The notes: a model not told the origin generated them from the letters alone. A stretch of DNA of 64,000 nucleotides from Gluconobacter japonicus (GCF_002723975.1 NZ_BEWO01000013.1:1-64000), one strand, 5' to 3'. Shown: positions 54,246 to 63,916, numbered from the stretch's first letter. Translations and numbers: made by a program.

Positions 54246-54439
54246 CAATCATGTCCTCCTTCAGAACTGACGGAAAACTATTTCGGCAATATGGCCTGAT
54301 TCAGGCGAAATCTGGAGGATGAATAACCGGGACAGAAAGTCTTTTCTGAAAGGAGCGTTATCTTTTCCAATGATTTGGCTTATAGTCCCAATACGTGCCG
54401 GGAGATCTCTTTCGTGCACCGCCCAGCCCGGAGTGCGCC

Positions 54440-54565
54440 ATGGCCCAATTCCTCGTCAAAGCCTTTAAGTCCCTTCAGGACGGAGTAGGTTTTCCGGTTC
54501 TTTTGGGTATTCTGGCGGCCCTGGTACTCATCGGATACCTCGTGCTGTCTCTGCTGCTCACATGA
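54440..54565 (+). CDS. Very small single-span membrane protein (41 aa)
   Basis: The frame encodes 41 residues: a short charged N-terminus (MAQFLVKAFKSLQDGVGF) and one membrane helix to the end. CGGAG lies seven bases before the ATG. The frame ends 77 bases before the HD-domain gene. No family is recognised, and such short proteins can arise by chance, although the start signal and the hydrophobicity pattern favour a real gene. Confidence 0.5.
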   Translation: MAQFLVKAFKSLQDGVGFPVLLGILAALVLIGYLVLSLLLT

Positions 54566-54642
54566 GCTCGCAACGACAGTCTGAATTTTATTGATCGCCT
54601 GCTCTTCAGGGGCGCACGATACCCACTGACCGGAACTGATGA

Positions 54643-55218
54643 ATGACCACAACCGAGATCGAAAGACGTCTCGAGTTCCTGCGTGAAGCTTCAAAACTGA
54701 AAGACGTCCTCCGTCGTTCCTTTACACAGGATGGCCAGCCAGAGAGCACAGCAGAGCATACATGGGGCCTGTGTCTTCTGGTCATGACCTTCGCAGATTA
54801 TCTTGAAGGCCTCGATCTGCTGAAGCTGTTGAAAATCTGTATTTTGCACGATCTTGGGGAGGCCATTCATGGAGACGTTCCGGCAATCTCCATCGAAGCC
54901 TCTCTTAACAAATCCAAACAGGAGCGCGAAGATCTCCTGACCATCATGGCGCCGCTACCTGACACACTCCAGGCCGAGTTTCTTCAACTCTGGGATGAGT
55001 ATGAAAACGCGTCCAGCCCTGAAGCTCGCATGGCCAAAGCGTTCGACAAGATCGAGACCATCTGGCAGCACAATAACGGTGTTAATCCCCCAGATTTCGA
55101 TCATGGCTTCAATCTGACCTATGGTCGACGTTACACAGATCATTCCTCTCTGACCCGGGCGATAAGAGACGTTCTTGATCGGGAAACGCGGCGGAAGTCA
55201 GAAAAAGCATTCCTCTGA
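54643..55218 (+). CDS. HD-domain phosphohydrolase (HDDC2/YfbR-like)
   Basis: The 191-residue protein has the HD metal site: His39 in STAEHTWG, His69-Asp70 in CILHDLGEAIHGD, and Asp135 in KAFDKIET. It belongs to the HDDC2/YfbR-type deoxyribonucleoside 5'-monophosphatase family. It should remove phosphate from nucleoside monophosphates in the cytoplasm. It follows the small 41-residue gene and precedes a large outer-membrane protein gene, with no obvious functional link. Confidence 0.85.
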   Translation: MTTTEIERRLEFLREASKLKDVLRRSFTQDGQPESTAEHTWGLCLLVMTFADYLEGLDLLKLLKICILHDLGEAIHGDVPAISIEASLNKSKQEREDLLTIMAPLPDTLQAEFLQLWDEYENASSPEARMAKAFDKIETIWQHNNGVNPPDFDHGFNLTYGRRYTDHSSLTRAIRDVLDRETRRKSEKAFL

Positions 55219-55287
55219 TACCCCGTCACTATCGTTCTGTTGCTCGACAAAACGGACTGTATCCGTCACAACAAAGCTCTCCTCCCG

Positions 55288-55325
55288 TTGGTACGGCAAA
55301 GGCTTCCGCCCGATAACCGTACCAA
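55288..55325. repeat. Inverted repeat between the HD gene and the next gene
   Basis: TTGGTACGG (55288-55296) and CCGTACCAA (55317-55325) are perfectly complementary with a 20-base spacer. The element lies 70 bases after the HD gene and 40 before the next start. A terminator or an operator is possible; no T run follows. Confidence 0.4.
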
Positions 55326-55366
55326 AAGATTTAAGGTCCTAGCCCACGGAGATCAGCAGAGCGACA

Positions 55367-58009
55367 ATGACTAGCCGCTTTCATGGCCGACCTGCCGCCG
55401 CTGCATCTCGTTTCCCTTTACGGAAGCTTTCCTGTTATAGCCTTGGAGCCGCTCTGTCCTGCGGAACCACCCTGGCACAGACAGACACGTCTCTTTCACA
55501 GAGTGCGCCTACAAGATCCACGCAAACAGAGAATCCCTCCACCACAGAGCGAATTATCGTCACAGGGCACAAGCCTGAGGGGGCAGTCATTGGCGCTCCC
55601 AAACCACTTATGCAGATCAGCGCGGATGAGATCCGCTCCTATGGCGTCGACACTGTTACTGATCTGCTCACGACTATTTCTCCAGAAACACGGTCTGGCC
55701 GTGGTGCTACCGGAAATGCGCCCGTTATCCTGTTGAATGGTAAACGGATCTCGGGCCTTCAGGAAGTCAACGATCTCCCGTTCGAGGCCATATCGCGCGT
55801 CGAAATCTTTACGGAAGAAGAAGCCCTGCGTTACGGCTATGCCGCAGATCAGCGCGTCGTGAATATCATCACCGTCAAGCAGTTCCGTGCCGTGAGAGCC
55901 CGCGCCTACGGAGAGACCTCAACTGATGGTGGGGGCGAGAACGGAGCGCTCTCACTTAGTTTCACCAGACTGCATGATGATCGACGCATCAACCTCAGCG
56001 CCCGTTACACTGCCAGTGCATGGCTGCGGGACAGCCAGCGTGGCGTAGTGCCGCCCGCAGCCAATTCCCTGTACTCCACACAGGGAAACCTGACTTCACC
56101 CGATGGTCAAAGCCTTGACCCGGCACTCGACAACCTTGCCGGGGAAAGCGTTACGACAGCAGGCAGTCCTTCCCTACCTTACGGACAGACCGCGACACTG
56201 AATGACATTCTACAGTCCGCAAATTCACTGACCAGCAGCACGAATGCGTCTGCCTATACCCTGCAACCGCGCAAGCATGAGCTTTCCCTGAATGGTGTTT
56301 ATGCTGGTCACCTAACGAAAGACATCACCACCTCCCTCAATCTGAGCTTCGACCATCAGGATCAGATCAGTCTTCAAGGCCCGGCGCGGGGGATCGTCAC
56401 GATACCGTCGGGGAATGCCTATTCGCCCTTTTCGCAAGATATTCTGCTGTATCGAAGTTTCAGCAGCGTCCGGCCTCTTCAGCAAACCGGGCACACTGAG
56501 ACAGGCCATGCAGGCCTGAATTTCAACGGTGATCTCGGGGGCTGGAAATGGAATGGGAAAGGAAGCTACGACTACGCACGCACAGTCACAGAAAGCCAGA
56601 CCGGCCTCTCCCTCATGGCAGCGCAGACGGCGTTGAACAGTGGTGATCTGTCTTTCGACCCGTGGTCCACCATTGCTCCCTCATGGCTGAACAGTCGGGT
56701 TGTCAATCATGGCCAGACAACCAGCAATCAGGGGCAGATCAGCGGCCTGCTATCAGGACCGGTCTTTTCTCTCCCCGCAGGGGATGCTTCAACAAGCATT
56801 GCTGCGACCGGAACCGTCAGCCAACAGAACGCAACATCCTCTGCAAATGGAATAACGTCTCGTTCATCAATCAGCCGGGATGTCGGTACTCTGAGACTTA
56901 ACGGTGATCTGCCAATCGCCAATAAAAAGCAGCATGTTCTGTCATTTCTTGGCAAGCTTGATGCCAATGTGAACGGAGCGGTCAGTCAGGTGTCCCATTT
57001 CGGAACACTCGGTACACTTGGCGGTGGTGTCACATGGTCTCCCACAGGATGGATCCAGCTTCCTTTCTCGGTCCTGCAACAGACAGAAGCCCCAGCCGCC
57101 TCTTCTCTCGTTGCACCAACGATCGAGACCCCCAACGTCACAACCTATGACTATGTCCGCGGTGAGTCCGTACAGGTCACAACCATTTCCGGCGGCAACA
57201 GAAACCTACGCTCTGCAGACCGCCATGAACTCAGTCTGGGCGCCATTATTTCTCCGCCGTTTCTGGAAGGATCACGTCTGCATCTCAATTATGTGCATGA
57301 CAACACACACCATCCCGTTCTTTCGCTCCCAAGCCCGACAGCAGCCATTCAGGATGCCTTTCCCGATAACTACCAGCGCAACGCTAACGATGTTCTGGAA
57401 ACAGTCGATCTGCGTCCTGTGAATGTCGAAAGTGAGAAGCGTACCGAATGGAATGCCACCTTCTCCTTGTCACGTCCTTTTGGAGACGATCATGAAACAT
57501 CCGGCCATAAAAGACATAATGATGGCGGCACTAAAGGACGGTACTATATCGTCCTGACACAGGTTTGGCGTCTGAATGATACCGTCAGACTAAGGGCAGG
57601 ACTTCCCGCTATTGACCTGCTGAATGGTGGCACGGTTGGCGGACTGGGTGGAAAACCCAAACATGAAGTCGAACTTCAGGCCGGGGCTTACAAAAATGGC
57701 CTCGGTGTCAGACTGGATGGGAAATGGCAGTCAGGGAGTTCAACGCTCGGAAGCACGTCGGCAGGAAGCCTGTATTTTGGTAGCCTCGCAACACTCGATC
57801 TCTCCGTTTTCGTAACACTGGGAGATCTTCCACATTGGCAAAACCGGAACTGGGCCAAAAACTTTCGCATCATGCTGTCACTGGATAACGTCTCGAACAC
57901 ACGGATCCATGTACATAACGGTCTGGGCGTTACACCTGCAGGCTACCAGCCTGCATTCATGGACCCAATGGGTCGAACGATTGGCCTTTCCCTGCGCAAG
58001 ACACTCTGA
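55367..58009 (+). CDS. Large TonB-plug outer-membrane protein, family unknown
   Basis: The 880-residue protein has an N-terminal signal sequence (about 20-38), a TonB-box-like ERIIVTGH, and a plug domain (ISADEIRSYGVDTVTDLLTTISPET, PVILLNGKRISGLQEVNDLPFEAISRVEIFTEEEALRYGY). A long Ser/Thr-rich region of beta strands follows, ending GRTIGLSLRKTL. It resembles TonB-dependent receptors but is unusually long and lacks an obvious siderophore-type barrel pattern. It is followed closely by a convergent polysaccharide cluster, so a link to surface-glycan handling is conceivable. Confidence 0.7.
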   Translation: MTSRFHGRPAAAASRFPLRKLSCYSLGAALSCGTTLAQTDTSLSQSAPTRSTQTENPSTTERIIVTGHKPEGAVIGAPKPLMQISADEIRSYGVDTVTDLLTTISPETRSGRGATGNAPVILLNGKRISGLQEVNDLPFEAISRVEIFTEEEALRYGYAADQRVVNIITVKQFRAVRARAYGETSTDGGGENGALSLSFTRLHDDRRINLSARYTASAWLRDSQRGVVPPAANSLYSTQGNLTSPDGQSLDPALDNLAGESVTTAGSPSLPYGQTATLNDILQSANSLTSSTNASAYTLQPRKHELSLNGVYAGHLTKDITTSLNLSFDHQDQISLQGPARGIVTIPSGNAYSPFSQDILLYRSFSSVRPLQQTGHTETGHAGLNFNGDLGGWKWNGKGSYDYARTVTESQTGLSLMAAQTALNSGDLSFDPWSTIAPSWLNSRVVNHGQTTSNQGQISGLLSGPVFSLPAGDASTSIAATGTVSQQNATSSANGITSRSSISRDVGTLRLNGDLPIANKKQHVLSFLGKLDANVNGAVSQVSHFGTLGTLGGGVTWSPTGWIQLPFSVLQQTEAPAASSLVAPTIETPNVTTYDYVRGESVQVTTISGGNRNLRSADRHELSLGAIISPPFLEGSRLHLNYVHDNTHHPVLSLPSPTAAIQDAFPDNYQRNANDVLETVDLRPVNVESEKRTEWNATFSLSRPFGDDHETSGHKRHNDGGTKGRYYIVLTQVWRLNDTVRLRAGLPAIDLLNGGTVGGLGGKPKHEVELQAGAYKNGLGVRLDGKWQSGSSTLGSTSAGSLYFGSLATLDLSVFVTLGDLPHWQNRNWAKNFRIMLSLDNVSNTRIHVHNGLGVTPAGYQPAFMDPMGRTIGLSLRKTL

Positions 58010-58030
58010 CACAGGAAAGAATTCTGAGAC

Positions 58031-59443
58031 TCAGAGTGTATGTTGCAGGATCGTCTGAGCAGACTGTTGCCAGGACACAGGTTTGAAGCGACGTTCGATC
58101 TCATCAGCCCAGCATTTCAGCTCATCGCGATCTTCTATGGCTTTCCCGATAACGCGCGACGCATCATGCAGATTCAACGGATCGAAATATCGTACCAGTC
58201 CTTGGTCACTTGTCCTTTCAGCCAGCGGTTTCGAAGCCAGACAGGGCTTGCCATACTGAAGGCTCTCGAGAGCCGGGAGACTGAGATCGCCTGACAGAGA
58301 AGGATCCACAGTGAACAGACAATTTCGATAAAGAGCGTCACGTTGGGCATCGGATGGCGCACTGACAAGCAGTACCTGCCCATTCAGCCAGTCGGAATTT
58401 TCAAGCTGCTGCATGAGATCACTTACCAGCCATCCAACCTGCCCGACAAAAACAAGTTTCGGAAGAGAACCCTCCGCCATTCCCTTTTGGAGATGGCGCC
58501 ACACCCGCAGCAGAAGCTCGTGATTCCTGCGCGGCTCAAGTGTTCCCACACAGAGAACATAATTCCCTTCGAGGGGTGTTTTCCTGGCCGCCTGTCGGGA
58601 CAGATTTCCCCCTGTCGGAGCAGGCCCACTTCCTACGGGAACCGTCACAATAGGCTGCAAAAGCGGGCGCTTGATATGCGCCAGATAGCCCGTCACCTCT
58701 TCGGCGACAGCATCACTTCTGACGAATACCTGGTCAACCAAAGGCAGAACAGTGCGATGCCAGGCTTCGTAATGAGTGTTCGTCGCCTTCGTAAACCATT
58801 CAGGATATCGAACAGGCTGAAGATCATGCACGAAAAGAGCGAATTGCACGCGCATGACATCCCGAAGCCAACGTATGGTCTGAGAATAATCCGGCCGATT
58901 CCAGCTTGGTCCCAGCGCCAGGAAAAAGTCACCCGGACGTGCCAGATCCTTAAGAGGGGCTCCGTTCAGAAGCGCTGAATGACGACTCTTTCCGGTTACT
59001 CCATCGTTTTTAGACAAGATAGAACGACGGACCAGGTTTTCCTGCCATTGCTGAGCACCGTATCTTGCGGCTGCTCCAAACCAGCCCGATGCGGCTCTCA
59101 GAACCTGAAACTGTGTTCTAAGAACATCTGCAATACCCGCGACGTGTGGGGGGGCAGCCCCGTTCCGGACCTTAGAATGTTTCTTTGCTTCACTCTGCCG
59201 CCCGATCACATGCAGAGCCCCTGTCCAATACTGTGTGACGACAGGCAGATCCTTCACATCTGCCCAGTCCACAGAAATCCAGTCCTGCGGACCACTTTTT
59301 CGACGCACGAACCCAATACGATCTGGGGCACAGGCTTGTAATGCCAGACAGACCTCAACAAGAAAGCGTCGAACGTCCTCCGAACAAACCTCTAAAGAAG
59401 GCGAGGTGAACAGAACATCCACATCAATCCAAACCCTGTTCAT
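58031..59443 (-). CDS. Glycosyltransferase (GT4-like, paralogue B)
   Basis: The 470-residue protein is a GT-B glycosyltransferase. The nucleotide-binding half has VGTLEPRRNHELLLRVWRHL and PKLVFVGQVGWLVSDLM, and the final motif is SLPALESLQYGKPCLASKPLAERT. The E-x7-E site seen in the paralogue (EGWGLPVTE) reads GDLSLPALE here, so the first glutamate is replaced by glycine. It is a paralogue of the upstream gene, overlapping it by one base (TGATG). It probably adds a hexose to a surface polysaccharide, if still active. Confidence 0.8.
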   Translation of the reverse strand: MNRVWIDVDVLFTSPSLEVCSEDVRRFLVEVCLALQACAPDRIGFVRRKSGPQDWISVDWADVKDLPVVTQYWTGALHVIGRQSEAKKHSKVRNGAAPPHVAGIADVLRTQFQVLRAASGWFGAAARYGAQQWQENLVRRSILSKNDGVTGKSRHSALLNGAPLKDLARPGDFFLALGPSWNRPDYSQTIRWLRDVMRVQFALFVHDLQPVRYPEWFTKATNTHYEAWHRTVLPLVDQVFVRSDAVAEEVTGYLAHIKRPLLQPIVTVPVGSGPAPTGGNLSRQAARKTPLEGNYVLCVGTLEPRRNHELLLRVWRHLQKGMAEGSLPKLVFVGQVGWLVSDLMQQLENSDWLNGQVLLVSAPSDAQRDALYRNCLFTVDPSLSGDLSLPALESLQYGKPCLASKPLAERTSDQGLVRYFDPLNLHDASRVIGKAIEDRDELKCWADEIERRFKPVSWQQSAQTILQHTL

Positions 59444-60948
59444 CAGTGGGCCCTCATCTCAGGCTGTTGCGACGAACGGTGAGCGACCTCACAGGATTTC
59501 AGAATAGCCCTGGCCGTATCAGACCACGGTGTCGGCTGAAAATCCCTACGGATATGCTCTTCCCAAGCTTTCAAGCCTTCACGATCCTCAATGGTCTGGC
59601 GAATGGTGCGATAGACATCCTCGAAATCATACGGATCGAAATACCGTGCAAATTTGCCTCCAGCTTCGGGAATGGATGTCACGTTGGACGCAACGCAGGG
59701 CCGCCCAAAAAGCAGACTTTCCGTTACCGGTAGTCCCCATCCCTCGTATAGCGATGGAAACACTGTAAAGAGGCAGTTCTTGTAGAGGCCCCGCAACTCT
59801 TCATCACTTGGTTCGCGGATCAAACGAATTTTGCCGTCCAAATACTCCGTATTCTCCATCTGCTGCATCAGATCTTCCACCATGGACGCAGGTCGCCCCG
59901 CGAAAACCAGCGTGGGAATATCTTCGTAAGCCTTTTCCCGCAGTAAGCGCGCCCAGACCCGAAACATCAGAATATGATTCTTGCGCGCCTCAAGGGTGGA
60001 AACAAAAAGAACATAGCTCCCGGCAGGAGGTAGCCCCGGAGCCTCTGCCTCTCTGGTCGCAGCCGTCATATCCCCGAACCCCCCGCCCATGGGCACGACC
60101 CACGGTGCCTGATTCAGATGAAGCCTGCGTTGGGCCAGGAAGTCCTGAACATCCTTTCTCGTAGCCTGACTGATCACCATGATATCACTGCATTGCGGCA
60201 CAACATTCTCCAGCCACGCAGAGAATGTTGAGACCACCTGCGGGGGAAACCATTCTGGACATGTCAGTGGAATGAGATCGTAAATCAGCAATACCGGCTT
60301 GAGGCCATACGTCTTGCGGATCGCGTGAAGCCGCTCGCCAAAAGCAGCATCCGCCCATGCCGCGCCCATGATGAGGAAGATATCTCCAGGCTTCATGCCT
60401 CCTTCGCAAGAAACGGGCTCCGCTATCCGAACGGGTGTCCTTTGCGAAGATGTCGAGTGCCGGACAACGGACTGGCTTCTTAAATCCCTTACCATCCGCA
60501 GAACGCGCATCTGCAGGGTGCCAGCTCGCAACAATGGCCGCCCCAGTGGCTCCGGCATCTGCTCAAAGTTTCGAATCAACGCGTGCCGCATTCTATTGAA
60601 CTGTTTGAACACCATTGCTTTCGCAAATGGTGACTTCAGGAGATATTTTCTTGTCGTCTTTTTCGGAACAGACGGCGCTTTCCGAACAGGCTCAGTAACA
60701 GCGCTCGCTTCGTCATCCGCCAGTGAAGCAAAGAGATTTTCGACATCCTGAGCGGACACGATACAGGCAGGGTTTCCATCAACACCCTTGCGCACATACC
60801 CGATATGCACCTCCTCCGACTGAGGAGTGCATCCGTGCAAAACCTGGAGAATTTCATAGACCTGACGCTGTATACCACTCGGTCTGCGATTATGCTCCGC
60901 GTACTGGAAGATATCCTGCATATCAATCCAGATGGTATATGCCGCCAT
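59443..60948 (-). CDS. Glycosyltransferase (GT4-like, paralogue A)
   Basis: The 501-residue GT-B enzyme has the E-x7-E site EGWGLPVTE in FPSLYEGWGLPVTESLLFGRPCVASNVTSIPEAGG, with both glutamates intact. The donor-binding half has VSTLEARKNHILMFRVWARLL and LVFAGRPASMVEDLM. The N-terminal 190 residues are shared with the downstream paralogue (IWIDMQDIFQYAEHN...GYVRK), a feature of mannosyltransferase-like WbdA/B relatives. It is expected to build O-antigen or capsule in the cytoplasm. The two paralogues are translated together. Confidence 0.85.
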   Translation of the reverse strand: MAAYTIWIDMQDIFQYAEHNRRPSGIQRQVYEILQVLHGCTPQSEEVHIGYVRKGVDGNPACIVSAQDVENLFASLADDEASAVTEPVRKAPSVPKKTTRKYLLKSPFAKAMVFKQFNRMRHALIRNFEQMPEPLGRPLLRAGTLQMRVLRMVRDLRSQSVVRHSTSSQRTPVRIAEPVSCEGGMKPGDIFLIMGAAWADAAFGERLHAIRKTYGLKPVLLIYDLIPLTCPEWFPPQVVSTFSAWLENVVPQCSDIMVISQATRKDVQDFLAQRRLHLNQAPWVVPMGGGFGDMTAATREAEAPGLPPAGSYVLFVSTLEARKNHILMFRVWARLLREKAYEDIPTLVFAGRPASMVEDLMQQMENTEYLDGKIRLIREPSDEELRGLYKNCLFTVFPSLYEGWGLPVTESLLFGRPCVASNVTSIPEAGGKFARYFDPYDFEDVYRTIRQTIEDREGLKAWEEHIRRDFQPTPWSDTARAILKSCEVAHRSSQQPEMRAH

Positions 60949-61421
60949 GCTTCTCCCTGCTCTCAGGCAGCCGCCCGATCACCTGCTCTTTAATGGTTTT
61001 TTAACTCTATTGGCCGGTGGTATGGAGCACGCTCATCAAGAATACAATATGGCATCGGCGGTTGAGACGTGACGCCGACTGAAGTTATGAAATTCTTTGA
61101 AATATTCTATAGATTTATAAGTTACAGAGATCGGCAACAGTTAGGCCAATTCCTGAAAACTCTCTGTCGCTTAACATCGCATCGCCTGCCAAAACTTCAC
61201 TAAGCTTAAGAGTTTTCTCCCCCTTGCCTCCAGCTTTGGGCACTCTTGTTACTCGGAATTTTTTTTTCGTTCTAATCCATGATCTCACAACGAAATCTCG
61301 GCGCATTCTTGAAAATGCAACGTTCGGTCATAAAATGTGAGTTTTGATTTTCGCATAAAAGCCTATCTCTGAGGCCGATATGTGACAACGATCTGACAGT
61401 GATGAAAGTTTCCATACCCTG
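60949..61421. other. Intergenic region between glycosyltransferase and flippase genes
   Basis: This 473-base gap is AT-rich in its right half and separates divergent genes, so it should hold both promoters. A 63-residue frame on the minus strand (61115-61306) is present but has no family features and no clear start signal. I see no RNA gene, terminator or repeat beyond a weak nine-base inverted repeat (GAAAACTCT and AGAGTTTTC, about 50 bases apart). Confidence 0.5.
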
Positions 61422-62789
61422 ATGTCGGACGAACAATCGTCTTTACAGCCTCTGAAAGCGGTCGGCGGCCGACGTGTCATAAAAAATGTGAGCCTGCTTT
61501 TGGGAGGGCGTGCGATCAACGCTCCACTCAGCCTTGTTCACATCTGGCTGGCGACCCACCTTCTCGGCAGTCACGGGTTTGGTTTGGTGGCCATGATGTA
61601 TGCATTTGCCCGGACAATGAGTGACCTTGTGGATTTCCAATCCTGGCAGACTGTTCTGAAATATGGACTGCATCCTTTGACCGTCGGGGATTTTTCCGGC
61701 TTTCAGCGCGTTGTTGCGTTTAGCTTTCTTCTAGACGGTATCGGCGGCCTGATAGGTTGCGCAGGAGGGATCGCCATCAGCCTGTCCGGCATGACACTTC
61801 TGGGCTGGCCTCCGGAAATCCATGTCGTTGGCGTCGTTTTCTGTGTTTCGATCCTCTTCATGGCCTCAGCGACCCCGACAGGACTACTCAGCGTCTTTAA
61901 CCGGTATGATCTGATTTCCATTCAGGGAGTAGCTGCGACAATTGTCCGCGTGATCGGCACAGCCGCACTTACCTTCACTGGCGCATCCGTCATGGCGCTC
62001 GCTACAGTATGGATTTTAGCGGAAGTTGTTGCGTGGGCCACTTTAAGCGTCATGGCCCTGCGTGAACTGATGCGTCGGAACCTGATCAGAGGTCTCCCTA
62101 CGGAACTTTGGAAGCTTCTGCCGGATCTTGCCAACGGATTTTTTTTTCGCACTCACCCGGGCATCCGGCGGTTTGCATTGGCAACGAACCTCAATTCTGC
62201 TCTGGCCCTGACTTTCAATCATATCGGAACGCTGGTCGTCGGGGCCTATGCGGGACCCGCCAGTGCGGGCTACTGCCGCATCGCCAGCCAGATTGCTTCT
62301 GGCATCGCCAAACCGGCCTCCATCATACAGACAACGGTTTACCCTGAAATGGCCCGCTTGTGGCGTGAACATGCCATGACCCGCCTGTATCGACTAACCT
62401 TTCAAGTAGCTCTGGCAGCCGGCGGCATTGGCACATGCCTGCTGATTGCGACGCTACTGGCTGGAAAACCACTTCTCCAACTCTATATTGGCCATAGCGG
62501 AGCGGTTCAGACACTCCCCGTGATCCTGTGGCTCCTTGCTGCAGAAGTCGTCGCTGTCTGGGGGCTTCCGCTGGAGCCTCTGCTTTTCACAACCAATCGC
62601 TCGGGAGCGGCCACGTCTGTCCGCTTTCTGGATTGCCTCGTGTTTTTCCCTGGGCTTGTGCTGGTTGTTCGCCGCTATGGACTGGACGGTGTTGGCCCCA
62701 TGACTCTTCTGGGCGTCACACTCCTGATCGGTCTGCAGCTTTTCCTTGTCCTTCGAACCCCTACATTGCGGACGGCAAACGGACTATGA
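61422..62789 (+). CDS. Polysaccharide flippase (Wzx-like, MATE/MOP superfamily)
   Basis: The 455-residue protein has about twelve to fourteen membrane helices in the MOP-flippase pattern, beginning VIKNVSLLLGGRAINAPLSLVHIWLATHLLGSHGFG and with paired helices throughout. It should flip lipid-linked sugar units across the inner membrane in O-antigen or exopolysaccharide synthesis. It overlaps the next gene by four bases and is divergent from the glycosyltransferase pair. No clear Shine-Dalgarno sequence precedes the ATG, so the start may be slightly different. Confidence 0.8.
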   Translation: MSDEQSSLQPLKAVGGRRVIKNVSLLLGGRAINAPLSLVHIWLATHLLGSHGFGLVAMMYAFARTMSDLVDFQSWQTVLKYGLHPLTVGDFSGFQRVVAFSFLLDGIGGLIGCAGGIAISLSGMTLLGWPPEIHVVGVVFCVSILFMASATPTGLLSVFNRYDLISIQGVAATIVRVIGTAALTFTGASVMALATVWILAEVVAWATLSVMALRELMRRNLIRGLPTELWKLLPDLANGFFFRTHPGIRRFALATNLNSALALTFNHIGTLVVGAYAGPASAGYCRIASQIASGIAKPASIIQTTVYPEMARLWREHAMTRLYRLTFQVALAAGGIGTCLLIATLLAGKPLLQLYIGHSGAVQTLPVILWLLAAEVVAVWGLPLEPLLFTTNRSGAATSVRFLDCLVFFPGLVLVVRRYGLDGVGPMTLLGVTLLIGLQLFLVLRTPTLRTANGL

Positions 62790-63916
62790 AAGTCGTCTTT
62801 CCCTTGATTGCACAGCGTCATCAGACGCTGCATGCCCTGCCAATCGCGCTCGAAATGTCCGCGCGGTACCCTGAAATATCCGTGCATGTCGCCTGCCTGA
62901 CCAGCAGCCATCTTGAACTGGCCCGCTCACTGGCAGCCCTCTACCCGGAATCGCGGGTTCAGTTCGATCTTCTCCCCATTTCGGAGAATCTGCGCCATCG
63001 CATTGAAGCTCAGGGCCTCCGTGTGTTGGACAGATTGCTGGGCCTTTTCTTTTCACGTCGGTATTTCCGCGGCTTCGAAGCAATCATCGTCCCTGAAGCA
63101 ACCTCCCTGCAGCTTCGTAACATGGGTGTGCGCACACCTCGCATGATCTGGACAGGCCATGGCGCAGGTGACCGGGCCATCGGCTTTGCACAGCACCTAC
63201 GGAAATTTGATTACCTGCTTGTGCCAGGCAGAAAAGTCGAAGACCGCATGCTGAAGAACGGTATTATCCGTCCGGGATTTTATCATCGTGGAACATACGC
63301 GAAGTTTGATCTGGTTCGGCGAATGCATGCCCGCAGACAGCCGCTGTTCAGCAATAATCGTCCAACCGTTCTATATAACCCGCATTTCGTACAGCGTTTC
63401 TCATCCTGGAAAGCCATGGGGCGCGACCTTCTGGACTTCTTCGCCAGACAGGACCAGTACAATGTGATCTTCGCGCCGCACTTCCGTCTCTTTGACAATA
63501 ATCGTGATGAGGGAGAAGCCCTCAAACGAGATTATGAGAGTGTTCCGCACCTTATCGTTGATCCTGGCAGTCAACGCAGCATCGATATGACCTACACCAT
63601 GGGTGCAGATCTCTATCTCGGGGATGTCAGCAGTCAGGTTGCAGAATTCATGATAAAACCCCGTCCCTGTCTGTTTCTGAACGCTCATGAGGCAGACTGG
63701 CAGAATAATCCGAATTATCAGTCATGGACGCTCGGGCCTGTTACGGATAATATCACCCATCCCGCTGATGAAATTGTTAAGGCGTTTGAGACGCACTCAC
63801 GTTTCCTTGAGATTCAGCGTCAATATGTACTAGAGACATTCGAAACTCTAGGCGAACAGCCTACGGCGCCCGCTGCTGCGGATGCCATTGTCGATTTTTT
63901 ACAGAAAGCCGCCTGA
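62786..63916 (+). CDS. CDP-glycerol glycerophosphotransferase-like (TagF-type) protein
   Basis: From the ATG at 62786, overlapping the flippase stop by four bases, the protein has 376 residues. The C-terminal half has YNPHFVQRFSSW, YNVIFAPHFRLFDNN and MGADLYLGDVSSQVAEFMIKPRPCLFLNAHE, typical of the TagF/CDP-glycerol glycerophosphotransferase family. The N-terminal half looks like a GT-B Rossmann domain (MKVVFPLIAQRHQTLHALPIALEMSARYP). It may transfer glycerol phosphate or a sugar phosphate to a surface glycan. It overlaps the following gene by one base. Confidence 0.75.
   Translation: MKVVFPLIAQRHQTLHALPIALEMSARYPEISVHVACLTSSHLELARSLAALYPESRVQFDLLPISENLRHRIEAQGLRVLDRLLGLFFSRRYFRGFEAIIVPEATSLQLRNMGVRTPRMIWTGHGAGDRAIGFAQHLRKFDYLLVPGRKVEDRMLKNGIIRPGFYHRGTYAKFDLVRRMHARRQPLFSNNRPTVLYNPHFVQRFSSWKAMGRDLLDFFARQDQYNVIFAPHFRLFDNNRDEGEALKRDYESVPHLIVDPGSQRSIDMTYTMGADLYLGDVSSQVAEFMIKPRPCLFLNAHEADWQNNPNYQSWTLGPVTDNITHPADEIVKAFETHSRFLEIQRQYVLETFETLGEQPTAPAAADAIVDFLQKAA

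Noticed and set aside
53045-54322. Long plus-strand frame opposite siroheme synthase
   Set aside because: It lies antisense to a clear cysG gene, has no recognisable domain and is Cys/His/Arg-rich like typical shadow frames.
54380-54694. 104-residue minus-strand frame overlapping the HD-domain gene start
   Set aside because: Overlaps the better-supported 41-residue gene and the HD gene, and shows no domain or start signal.
58018-58040. TCTGAGACTCAGA repeat between the TonB-plug gene and the glycosyltransferase gene
   Set aside because: The stem is only five to six bases and overlaps the end of the coding region; no T run.
61115-61306. 63-residue minus-strand frame in the gap before the flippase gene
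   Set aside because: No family features, no convincing ribosome-binding site, and the AT-rich gap readily produces such frames.
62528-62785. Long N-terminal extension of the TagF-like protein
   Set aside because: It overlaps the flippase coding region in another frame and is Cys/Ser/Arg-rich; the ATG at 62786 couples by ATGA overlap.
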